Assembly (NCBI RefSeq): GCF_038502225.1
Contig: NW_027195236.1
Location: 193,883-257,882, forward strand
Length of the DNA stretch: 64,000 bases
Reading direction: 5' to 3'
From: Cherax quadricarinatus
Lineage: Eukaryota; Arthropoda; Malacostraca; Decapoda; Parastacidae
Shown piece after piece: positions 54,046 to 64,000 of this stretch. The notes beneath the pieces are model-generated. The model saw only the letters and a program-made list of their open reading frames with translations, did no database searches and had not been told where the DNA came from. A program made the translations under genes and the position numbers. Position 1 is the first letter of the stretch. Every line of letters starts with the position of its first letter.

Positions 54046-56712
54046 AGGTTGTGTGAACACAACCCCAGACACAGCAAAAATTGGTCCTCACCATGAGCAC
54101 CATGAACAAAATGAGCACCATGAACACCATAAGGTTTATGAAGCCATGAAAACCAGGGGGCACCAAAAGAGAATTTAATGAACACCCAAAAGAGCAATCC
54201 ATGAACATCATGGGGGAAAAAAATGAAACCATGAGAAAATGAACCCCCGAAAAACCCTGAGCAATCATGAGACCATGAAACCATGGGGCACCATGGGAAA
54301 CCATGAACAATTGGGGAAAAACTATGAAACCATGGGAAAACCATGAGACCCCCGAACAATTAACGCGCCGAGCACCATGGGAAAATATGAACACCCGGAA
54401 GTCATGAACGCCATAACGCCAGAAACCCGGAAAAACCCATGGGAAAGCCATGGACCTGGGAAAACCCCTGAATACCCAATTGGGCGCTAAGGGAAAGCCA
54501 TGAGCACCATGAACCCGAAAACCATGAGACCAAGGACAAAATGGAAAATGAAACCCCGGAAACCCCTGGACCCCCTTGGGGAAAACCATGAACACCATTT
54601 TAACAACCCCCAACACCATGAACACCATGAATACCGGGAAAATTTTAACACCATGAGAACCCTGAAACCATGAACATTTTAAAAACCCGGGGAACGTGCG
54701 GGAAAGCCGAACGCCGCGAATACCATGAACGCAATGTGAACGCCCGGGAAAACCCAAAGGGAAAACCGGGGAACACCTTTCCGAACACCATGGGAAAACC
54801 ATGAACACCCGGGAAACCATGAACGCCATGAACGCTTGGGGAACACCATGAACGCCATGAGACCATTTAACACCATGAACCCATGAACAAAACCCCCAAA
54901 AAATGGGAAAACCATGAACACCATGAACGCCTAAGGCGGCGGGAAAACCCTGAAAATTTGGGAACAACCAAGAACACCCCTGAACACCCGGGAAAGCCAT
55001 TTTAAAGTAATGAACACCCATGAACGCCTTTAGACCCCTTTAAAACCCCCCCAACGCCCCGAACGCCATGAACACCAAAGGGGAAACCCGGGGAAAAAAT
55101 GGGAAAGCCATGAACGCCCGGGAAAGGGCCCCGAAAGCCGCGGGAAAACCAATGAAACCATGAAAATTTTTGAACGTCAGAACGCGGAACGCCATGGGAA
55201 AACCATGAACAAAACCCGGGAAAGCCGGAGCCCATTTAAACTATGAACGCCGCGAACGCCGCGGGAAAGCCATGAGAAATGAAAATTTGGGGAAAGGGCG
55301 AACGCGGGGGAACGCCATGAGACCTTAACACCATGGGAAAGCCCGGGAAAGTGCCGCCCAAAGCCGGAACGCCCAGGGAAAACCCTGGGAAAACCTTGGG
55401 GAAAGCTGGGAAAGCCTGGGAAAGCCATGAACACCATGGAAAAATTGGGGACCATTTAACCCCATGAACAACCTGAACACCATGAAGCCTTGCATGAACG
55501 CTGGGAAAGCCTGGGCCGGGGGAAAGCCATGGGGAAAACCCGAACAACCCTGAAAAACCCCGGGAAACCCTGAACGGGGAAGCCCATGGGAAACCAGAAA
55601 CCAGGGGCACCATGAGCAACCTGCAATCCCCGGGGAAAGCCATGAAAAACCAGGGAAACCCCCGGAAAAGCCAAGTGGGAAGCTTTTAACAACTTGGGCG
55701 GAACAACCCTGGCAAATTGGGAAAACCATGAACACCAGGGAAACCATGAACGCCGCGGGAAAGCCATGAACACCATTTAACGTCGGAACGCCATGAAAAA
55801 TTTGGGAAAAACCATGAGACCATGGGGCACCAATGAACACCAGGGAAAACCAAAAGCCCTGGGAAAGCCATGAACGCCTTGGGGGAAAGCTGGGCGCCAT
55901 GAACACCAAAAGAACAAATGAAAACCATGAACACCATGAATACCCTGGGAAAACCATGAACGCCCGGGAAAGCCATTGGGAAACCATGAAACCATGAGCA
56001 CCATGGGGACCATGAACACCATGAACGCCAAGGGGCACCAAGTTTACCCATGAACACCTGGGGAAAATATGAAACCATGGGGACCCCTGAACGCGGGGGA
56101 AAGCCTTAAAAACCATTTAGCAATTTTGGGGACCGGGAACAAAATGAACACCTGGGAAAACCAGAGCACTATAGCACCCGGAAAACCCGGCAATACCAAA
56201 AAATTTAAAGGGGGTTTAGGGAAAATTTTAGGGGAATTTTTGGGGGCGCCCGGAAAAGGCGTGAACGCCATGAATACCCATGAACACCATGGGAAAACCC
56301 CCTGAACAATTGGGAAAGCCATGAACACCGAACGCCATGAGCACCATGAACAATTTGGGAAAGCTGGGAAAGCCAGAACGCCAGGGAAAACCATGAACAC
56401 CATGAGCACCATTGAACACCTGGGAAATTTTGGAACACCATGAACGCCGAACGCCATGAAACCCCTGAATAAAAAGGGAAAACCCGAACGCCATGAGCAC
56501 CATGAACACCATGAACGCCATGGGAAAGCCAATGAACGCCAAGGGGAAAACCAAGGGAATCCATGAACGCTGAACGCCATGAACGCCATGAAACCATGAA
56601 CACCATGGGGAAAACCATGAAACCATTGAACACCATGAACGCCAATGAACGCCATGAAAAAGATGAACAAATTTGGGGAAAGATGAAACCATGAACATCA
56701 TGAACGAATTTT
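54046..56712. repeat. Conserved spacer and 9-bp tandem array, first block
   Basis: A spacer (TTAAGGTTGTG ... ACACAGCAAAAATTG, about 54040-54090) leads into CATGAACAC/CATGAACGC/CATGAGCAC units of 9 bp. Since 9 is a multiple of 3, the forward frame reads MNTMNAMS and the reverse frames read VHGVHG or MVFMVF; none is a gene. Confidence 0.87.
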
Positions 56713-57612
56713 TATCAAGCCCTTTTGTCAGGTTTTGGGCTTTTTGGGGCAGCCGTCTTGTGTCAGCGGTCTTTTTGTCAGTCAGGGTCTTGTGTCGGGC
56801 CCAAATCTTGTGTCAGGGGAGGGGCTTTTGTGTCAAACCGGCTTTTGGGGAAGTTCCCCGGGCCGGGGTTTGTGTCAGTCCTTTGGGCAGTCAGGTCTTT
56901 TGTCAGCCGGGTCTTGGCCGTCAGGTCTTGTGTCCCCCGGGGTCCCGGGCTTGTGCCCGCCCGGGGCTTGTGTCAGCTTTTTGGGCTTGGCCAGGGCCGC
57001 CTTGGGTAGGCTGGTCTTGTGCCCGGCTTTTGTCACGTGGTTTAGGCTTTTGGGGCCAAAAGGGGGCCCTTTTGGGCGGTCGGGGCCCCAGGGTCTCAGC
57101 CCGCCAGGGGCTTGGTCAGTTGGGGTTTTTGTGTCAGCCAAGGGCTTGGTCATTGGGTTTTGGGCGTGTCGGTCAAATTTGGTTTTAAGGCCGGGTTTTT
57201 GTCAGCTGGGGTCTTGTGGTTTATTGGGGTTTTGTAAGCCAAAGGGGGGTCCTTTTGTCAGCGGTTTGTCAAACCAAAAATCCTTTTGCCCGCCTGGTTT
57301 TTAGGGCTGGGGTTCCCGGTGGGGCCGGGTCTTTTGTCAGCTGTGGGGCTTGGTTGGGGAAGTCTTTGGTTGGGGAGGGGTTTTTTTGCCCGTCAGGCCT
57401 TTGTCAGCCCGGGGTTTTTTGAAACCAAATTTCTTTTGTCAGTCAAGTCTTGGGGGGCCCGTTGGGGCTTTGTCAGTCAAGTCCCGGCCGGGGAGGTCTT
57501 GGCCCCTTTTGGGGGCTTGTGCCCAATTGGCCCCTTTTGCCGTAGGTCTTGTGTCGCTGTCTTGTGTCAGCCGGGGGCTTGTGTTGGCTGTGGGTTTCGC
57601 AGTTGTTAGGGT
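56713..57612. repeat. 16-bp tandem array, second block
   Basis: The same GTCTTGTGTCAGTCAG unit as 48490-51170, about 0.9 kb long here. Confidence 0.83.
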
Positions 57613-57703
57613 TTAATTTTGTTTTGATGGGGTTGTTTTTTTAAAAATTTGGGATAAAAAACATTATAATATATCAGACACATTTTAGCAGCTGCAGCCA
57701 AAA

Positions 57704-57778
57704 TGTCCGATTTGCAGGGGCCCTGTTCCCTTTCGCCGAGGAGGGTTCAGGTTCGGGGGGTCCTGGGACGCCGAATTT
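57704..57778 (+). pseudogene. tRNA-like element, copy 2
   Basis: TGTCCGAT opens this copy; CCTGTTCCC, CGCCGAGG and TTCAGGTTCGGG follow in the same order as in copies 1 and 3. GGTTCG keeps the start of the B box. The D-arm is replaced by TTGCAGGGGCC. The leader at 57640-57703 (GGGATAAAAAACATTATAATATATCAGA) matches that of copy 3. Confidence 0.5.
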
Positions 57779-58200
57779 TCTGTTTTGGGGGTTTACACAC
57801 CAAATTTTTAATACAAAAAGTCTTTTTTTTATGAATAATAAAATAAAAAATTTATTAATATGTAATAAAAAAAAGATTTTTTTCCATGTTAAATTACAAC
57901 TTGTTTTTGTTAAAAATCTCTTTTTCTCTTTCTTTTTGTTGTGAAATTGTTGGGAAAGAAAATTTTTCTTTAAAATTTTTGGAAGTTTTATATAATTTTT
58001 TATGGAAAAACTAAAAACATGAATAACACAAATATAAAACAATGTGGGGAATTAGATATAAAGAAAATAATTTTAATTTTCTTAATAAAAAAAAATAAGT
58101 ACTTTTAACCCAAAACACATTAATAAAATATAAAAAAAGGAAAAATGAAAAAAAAGAAAATAAATGGGAAGAAAACATCAAACAATAGTTAAGAAGTTAT
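57779..58200. other. AT-rich block after tRNA-like copy 2
   Basis: TTTACACACCAAATTTTTAA, ATGAATAATAAAATAA and TTATTAATATGTAATAAA follow the order of the blocks after copies 1 and 3. A 122-codon minus-strand Lys/Phe-rich frame has no domain and is compositional. Confidence 0.7.
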
Positions 58201-60475
58201 TGTGATGTACAAAAGGGTGTACAGGAGAATGTGAGAGGAAGATGTATTAAAATGGGTACAGTGATGTACAGTGATGGTTTAAAAAGGGTGCAGCATGTAC
58301 AGTGGGGTGTACAGTGAACAGGATGGGAAAAGGATTTCAAAAGGGTGTACAGTGGGGTACAGTGAAAACAGTGATTTGTGGGTATACAGGGTGTACAGTG
58401 ATGTAAATGAAGGGAATGGGTGCAGTGATATACAGGGGGAAAGTGATATAAATGATGGGAAGGGTATACAGTGATTTCAGTATGTCCCGGGGGTGTACAG
58501 GGGAAAGTGATGTACAGGGTGGATGGATGTCAGTGATGTACAGTGATACAAAATGGAAAAAGGGGATGGACAGGGGGGATGTAGTGATATAAAAGTGATG
58601 TGATGGGTGTGGTTATATACAGGATGTACAGTGATATAAGTGATGTAAGGGGTGTCGACAAAAGTGGGGGTATAAGGGTCAAGGGGTAACAAGTGATGTA
58701 CAGTGATATACAGGATGTAAAAAAACAAAGTAAAAGTGGGAAAAAGTGATGAAAAGTGTCAGTGATTGGGACAAAGGAAAAAGGAAAAGTTAAATGATAC
58801 ACAGTGACAGTAAGGAAGGGGGGGATGTTCAGTGGGTGTTCAGTGACAGAAGAAAGGGGGTACAGTGATATAAAGGGTATACAGTGACAAAATTGGAAAA
58901 AAGGACAAAATGATGTAAGGGGATGTCAGTGATGCCCTGATTACAGTGGGGGAAAAAGGGGATGTACAGGTAAGTGAAAGTGATGTCTAGTGATAAAAAT
59001 GATTGTTAAAAAGGGTGAAGTGATATACAGTGATGTACAGTGATGTACAGTGATTGGGTTAAGTGTTGGGGATGTTTTAGGGTGTAAGTGATGTTCAGTG
59101 ATAAAAGTGATGAAGTGATGTTAAGTACAAAAGGGTGTACAGTGATTTAAAAAAAGTACAGTGTTGACAGGATATAAGGGTATCAGTGATACAGTGGGTT
59201 AACAGTGATGTACAGTGATGTTTCAGTGATGTTCAGTGATGTACAGTGATCAGGTGAGGTTTTGGATGTAACAGGATTTAATGGGGCATTTTATGTTCAG
59301 GGATGTACATGAGTACAGCGAGGTTGTGATATAAAAGGATGACAGGGATGTAAGTGTGTGTAAAAGTGATGTACAGTGATGTTAGTGATGTGGATGTACA
59401 GTGAAACAGGAAGCAGTGTTGTTTAAAAAAAAAGTTTTAGTGGGGTGTACAGTGATGTACAGTATATATGGAAAACAGTGATGTACAGTGAAAACAGTGA
59501 TGTACAGTGGGATGTACAGTGATGTTTAAAGGGGTTTTATAGTGGGGGGTAAGGGGGATTAAAAAGGATGTAAAGTGGGTGTTCAGTGATTTCAGTGATA
59601 TACAGTGGGGGAGGATGTAGAGTGATGTTCAGTGATGTACAGTGGGTATACAGTGATGTACAGTGAAGAGAGGATATACAGGGTGTACAGTGATTTCAGT
59701 GATGAACAGTGATGAAAGTGGGTATACAGGATGTTAATAATACAGTGGTGGGACAGTGATGTACAGTGATTTCAGGGGTGTACAGTGATATAATGATGTA
59801 CAGTGATGTACAGGGGGTGTTTAAGGGGATGCAAAAAGATATACAATGATGTACAGGGTGAAAGTGATGAAAGTATGTTGGGGGATGTACAGTGATGTAC
59901 AGTGATATGCAGTGATATACAGGGGATGTACAGGATGAAAAGTGATGTACAAGTGATGCTTAGGATTTCATGGGGTTGGTATATACAGTGATGTAACAGT
60001 GATGAAAAGGGGGATGTCAGTGATGCAAGGTGTGTACAGGATATGTAGTGAGTACAGTGATTGGGACAGTGATTTTATAGTGATGGCCCGTGATGTACAG
60101 GAGCAGTGATGAAAAAGTGACAAAAGGGAGGGTTTATAAAATGTACAGTGATGTACAGGAACAGGATGGGCAGGGGGTGGAAAGTGATTTCAGTGATGTT
60201 TTAGTGATGTACAGTGATTTGCAGGGGTTTTACAAAGGATGGGGTTTTGATGTTTTGATGTAAGGATGTGCAGTGGGTACAGGGCAAGTAAGGGGTTATA
60301 GTGGGTATACAAGGGTGTAAGTGAAAATACAGTGATGTACAGTGATGTACAGGATAACAGTGATGTACAGTGATGTACAGTGATTACAGGGGTTTCAGTG
60401 ATGACAGTGATTAAGGGGGTTTCAGTGATTTCAGTGATATACAGTGATTTCAGTGATATAAAAGGGTATAAGTGA
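58201..60475. repeat. 10-bp tandem array, second block
   Basis: GATGTACAGT units as at 51758-54045, of nearly the same total length (about 2.3 kb). Confidence 0.88.
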
Positions 60476-62772
60476 TTTAAGGTTGTGGGAAACCAAAACA
60501 CAGAAACAAAATTTCCTCACCATTTAGGGACCCTGAACACCATGAGCAAATATGAAACCCTAACACCATGGGAAAGCCGAAAAAAGAGCAAATGGGGCAC
60601 CAAGGGAAAAAATGAGACCCATGAAAAATCATGAGCAATTTTTGAAAACCATGAGCAACCTGGGGAAAGCCATGAAAACCATGAGCACCATTGGAGCAAC
60701 CGAACAATTAGGTTCGCGAACACCATGAGCACCATGGGAAAAAATGAACAATTGGAACACCATGAGCACCATGGAACAATTTTTTGGGAAAGCCATGAGG
60801 GACCATGAACACCATGAACACCAATGAATGCGAACGCCGCGAACGCCATGAACAAAATGAACAACCGAACGCCAATGAGCCCCAATTGGGAACACCCCTG
60901 AACACTAGAACGTCAATGAATGCCCCCAAATACCCCGGGAAAGCCATGAAAAAATATGAGCACCATGGGGCACCATGAGCAACCCATGAACACCATGAAC
61001 AAACCGAGACCCCGAACACCCTGAAACCATGGGAAAAAACGAGCACCGAACACCATGAAAAAACCCCTGGGAAAACCAGAAAATTTTTCCGAGCAAAAAG
61101 GGAAACCTGGGAAAACCATGAACAAATTGGGAAAGCCCTGAACGCCATGAACGGGGGGCGAATACCCGGGAAAGGAATGAACGCCGGCCGAACGCCATGA
61201 AAACCATGAACAATTAAGGAGCACCATGAACACCATTTAACACCCATGAAAAGCCGGAACACCATGAAAAACCCCGGGAAAACCAGAACACCTGGGGAAA
61301 GCCCCGGGAAAGCTAAGGAACACCATGAACACCAGGGAAAACCATAACCCGAAACCATTTAACGCCATGAACGCCATGGGAAAAATTGGGGAAAGCCAAG
61401 GGGCAACCCTGAACACCAGGGAAAGTCATGAAGCCACCAAAAACCCTTTTAAACCATGGGAAAGCCATGAACGTCTGAACGCGGGAACCGGGGAAAAAGA
61501 ACAACGAACACCTGGGGAAAGGCCCCCGGGGAACGTCAGGAACGGGCCCGGGGAAACCATGAATACCCCCAAACCCCCATGGGGCACCCCAAAAAACACC
61601 GGGGAACGCCCCGGGGAAAGGCCGGAACGCTTGGGGGCAATTCGAACACCGGAACGCCGGGAACGTCGGGGGGAACGCCGGGGAATACCTGGGGAAAACC
61701 ATGAACGCCATGGAAAACCGGGGAACGTCCAACGCCGTGAACGCCCGGGAACGCCTGGGGAAAACCATGAACACCATGAACGTCGCGGGAAAGCCGAACG
61801 CCATGAAAATTCGGGAAAACCCGAGAAACCCGAACCCCCCGAACACCCGGGAAAAAATGAACGCCATGAACGCCATGAACGCCAGAACGGGCGAACGCCA
61901 TGAACACCCCGGGGAAACCTCGGGAACGTATGAACGGCCGCGAAACCCCTGGGAAAAACCCGAACACCATTTAACAATTTTTGGGGAAAATTATGAAACC
62001 ATGAACCCCGGCCGAACGCCAAGGGAAAACCAGAACAATTTGGGGCACCATGGGGCACCATGAAAATTTGGGGAAAACCATGAGCACCATGAGCACCATT
62101 TAAACCATTTAACAAATGGGGGCCCCCGAGACCCCGGGAAACCTTTTAAACCCGAACACCATGAGCAACTTGGGGAAAGTCATGAACGCTAGGAACACCT
62201 GGCCACCTTCGAGCACCATGGGAAAACCCCGGGAAAACCCGAGCACCGGGGGAGCACCAGGGAAAACCCCGAACAAATGAACACCATGAGCAAACCTGAA
62301 ACCATGGGGAAACCCGGGGAACGCCCGGGGAAAGCCATTTAACGCCGAATACCATTTAACACCATGAACACCATGAACACCATGAACGCCATGAACACCA
62401 TGAACGGGCCCTGAAAAAATTGGGGAACACCCGGGAAAGCCCCGAACGCCGGCGAAGCCGCGGGAAAACCCCGGGAACACCATGAGCAACCCATGGGGAA
62501 AAATTAGGGAAAACCATGAACGCGGGGTAAAAGCCACGAACCCGAATACCATGAACACCATGAACGCCATGAGCAATGGGGAAAACCCGGGAAAGCCATG
62601 GGAAAGCCATGAACGCCCGGGAAAACCATGAACTCCCTGAACGCCCGGGGAAAGCCATGAACGCCGAACAAATGAACACCATGAAAACCCTGGGAAAACC
62701 ATTGAAAGACCATGAACGCCATGAACGCCATGAACGCCAAACCCCCGAACCCCATGAACCCAAAACCCCAGA
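60476..62772. repeat. Conserved spacer and 9-bp tandem array, second block
   Basis: The spacer TTTAAGGTTGTGGGAAACC ... ACACAGAAACAAAATTTCC (60476-60515) corresponds to that at 54040-54090. CATGAACAC/CATGAACGC units follow to about 62770. Confidence 0.87.
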
Positions 62773-63615
62773 ACGCAAGTGTCACGTTTTTTCAGTGGCC
62801 CCGGCGAAAGCCCTTTTTCGGGGGTTTGGGCAAGTCTTGGCGGGCAGGTCTTGTCCCCAAGGCTTGTGCGTCAAGTCGGAAAGTCAAGTTTGGTCGGGGG
62901 CCCCTTTGGCGAAAGTCGTACCGGGTCTTGTGTCAGCGCTTGGCCAGCCGTCTTGGGGGGCCGGGTCTTGTTACAGGTTTTGGGAGTCGGGTTTGTGCCG
63001 GGGGGGTTTGGGGTTCAGCCCTGTTCAGCGGTCGTTCAGCAAGCGTGCAGCCGTCTTGTGTGGCAAGTTTCGGTCAGTCAGGTCTTGTGTCAGCAGGTCT
63101 TGTTCAGCGGGTTTTTGGAAGTAGGTTTGTGACCCAGGCGTGTGCAAGTCTTGTGCCCCCCGGGTCTTGGCAGCGGGGGTTTCCCAGGCCTTTGGGCCAG
63201 GTTTGTGTAAAAGCTGGGTTGTGCCCGCCGGTCTTGTGCGCAGCTTGGCAGCCGGGGTTTTGGTCGCCGCCCGGCCGGGTCAAAGCTACGCCAAGTCTTG
63301 ATTCCCACGAGCGCGGGTTGGGGAGCGGTCGGCCCCTGGCAGCCGGTCAGCCGCGTCCCCCCCCGGGGTCTTGTGTCAGTCAGGCTTGGGCCAGAAAGGT
63401 TTTTGGTCGCCGGGGCCCGTGCGGGTTTGTGTCAAAGCGCGAAGTCTTGTGCGCCGGTCGTGGGCTGGGCCACAGGTCTTGTGTCAGTGGTTTTGTGTAA
63501 AAGTCTTGGCGTCGGGTTTTTGGTCAGTGGCCCATCATTTTGGGCTTGGCTCCAAGTCTTGTGTCAGTCGGTCTCGATTGGTTTGTGTCAGGGCCCTGTT
63601 TGGGAAAAGGCAGGT
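62773..63615. repeat. 16-bp tandem array, third block
   Basis: GTCTTGTGTCAG units again, about 0.85 kb, followed by the AT-rich leader of tRNA-like copy 3. Confidence 0.82.
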
Positions 63616-63711
63616 TTTTTAAATTTTAGTTTGATGTGTTTGAAAAATTTTTAGAAAATTGTTTTGGGATAAACAAATTATAATATAACAGAAAATTATC
63701 GCGTGTAAAAA

Positions 63712-63787
63712 TGTCCGTTAGCTCAGTTGGTAGAGCGCCTGTTCCTTTACGCCGAGGGGGGTCGCAGGTTTTGGGCCTGTACGGGTT
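63712..63787 (+). tRNA. tRNA-like element, copy 3, best preserved
   Basis: TAGCTCAGTTGG (63719-63730) is a perfect A box in a D-arm with GCTC/GAGC pairing. CCGT at 63715-63718 can pair with ACGG at 63781-63784 as part of an acceptor stem. GCAGG and CCTGT form the T stem, but the loop (TTTTGGG) has lost the B-box consensus. The anticodon arm (CCTGTTCCTTTACGCCG) does not pair as written, so no amino acid can be assigned. A T-rich run at about 63785-63800 would suit a Pol III terminator. It may be a decayed tRNA gene or a tRNA-derived module of the higher-order repeat. Confidence 0.4.
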
Positions 63788-64000
63788 TTAATTTTTTTTT
63801 GTTTGGTTTCCCCACTAAACACTTTTTAATACAAATGTCTTTATTAAAAAAAAATAATAATAAATTATTAATATGTAAAAAAAAATAAGATATTTTTTGA
63901 TGAAAAAATTGTTAGCGGGGAAAGTTATGCTCTTATCCTTCTTTGTTTAAAATTGTTGAATGAATTATTTTAATATTTCGAAGTTTATATAATTTTATGA
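63788..64000. other. AT-rich block after tRNA-like copy 3, runs off the window
   Basis: TTTCCCCACTAAACACTTTT, AATAATAATAAATTATTAAT and ATATGTAAAAAAAAATAAGA repeat the order of the earlier two blocks. The next 10-bp array is expected beyond the window edge. Confidence 0.7.

Larger units (their letters stand above)
48490..64000. repeat. Higher-order repeat of about 6.0-6.5 kb, three partial or full units
   Basis: The order 16-bp array, AT-rich leader, tRNA-like element, AT-rich block, 10-bp array, spacer, 9-bp array recurs. The tRNA-like starts are at 51252, 57704 and 63712, giving spacings of 6452 and 6008 bp. Leaders, AT-rich blocks and spacers are recognisably homologous between units, so this is duplication of a composite unit and not chance adjacency of arrays. 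Confidence 0.82.

Noticed and set aside
53729..56701. His/Gly/Phe/Val-rich minus-strand frames over the 9-bp array
   Set aside because: The unit is three codons long, so frames stay open by default; the peptides merely restate the 9-bp unit.
63712..63787. Functional tRNA gene with assignable anticodon
   Set aside because: The anticodon stem does not pair and the B box is degraded; three diverged copies lie inside a tandem cassette. I keep it only as a low-confidence tRNA-like call.

Overview
The window looks like nuclear DNA of a decapod crustacean, most likely a crayfish. That rests on recognising several repeat types I associate with decapods: a tRNA-headed SINE whose body reads through a 'ggtacctgggtgttaatcgac' type segment, a non-LTR element whose 3' end carries the 'gagagttccgggggtcaac' type sequence, and fold-back sequences with an ACGTTTCGCC core. 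I see no host protein-coding gene and no bacterial feature. About 40 kb (roughly 63%) is tandem repeat and most of the rest is transposable-element sequence, so this resembles heterochromatic or intergenic repeat DNA. The very long open frames over the arrays are artefacts of repeat units that lack stop codons.

Layout. 1-817: unique sequence, nothing recognised. 818-11393: a chain of five arrays: a GT-rich minisatellite, a 23-bp array (about 212 units), a TC microsatellite, a 14-bp array (about 55 units), and a 20-bp array that turns into a 30-bp array. 11393-28451: a graveyard of transposons. It holds a 5'-truncated CR1/Jockey-type tail, an antisense Ty3/Gypsy-like gag-protease pseudogene, a solo LTR inside a 21-bp minisatellite, a Bel/Pao Pol C-terminal fragment, a non-LTR 3' fragment, a non-LTR element with an intact 983-residue endonuclease-reverse transcriptase frame (19267-22218), a second 5'-truncated relative (23515-25574), tRNA-derived repeats, and a frameshifted element of another family (about 26600-28451). 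28626-29100: a fold-back element. 29123-40062: an 11-kb array of a 25-bp unit with a HindIII site, showing nested higher-order duplication.

40518-64000: the text changes character. Arrays of 19-, 15-, 16-, 10- and 9-bp units are broken up by short runs of one base. Inside it lies a higher-order repeat of about 6.0-6.5 kb, seen in whole or part three times: 16-bp array, short AT-rich spacer, tRNA-like element, AT-rich block, 10-bp array, conserved spacer, 9-bp array. The run-rich text may be partly a consensus artefact of low-quality long-read sequence.

The only plausibly functional product is the endonuclease/reverse transcriptase at 19267-22218, which could mobilise its own RNA and supply activity to truncated relatives. 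Nothing else works together as a pathway. All unit sizes, offsets and motif positions were read by eye; family assignments are from motif recognition without database searches.
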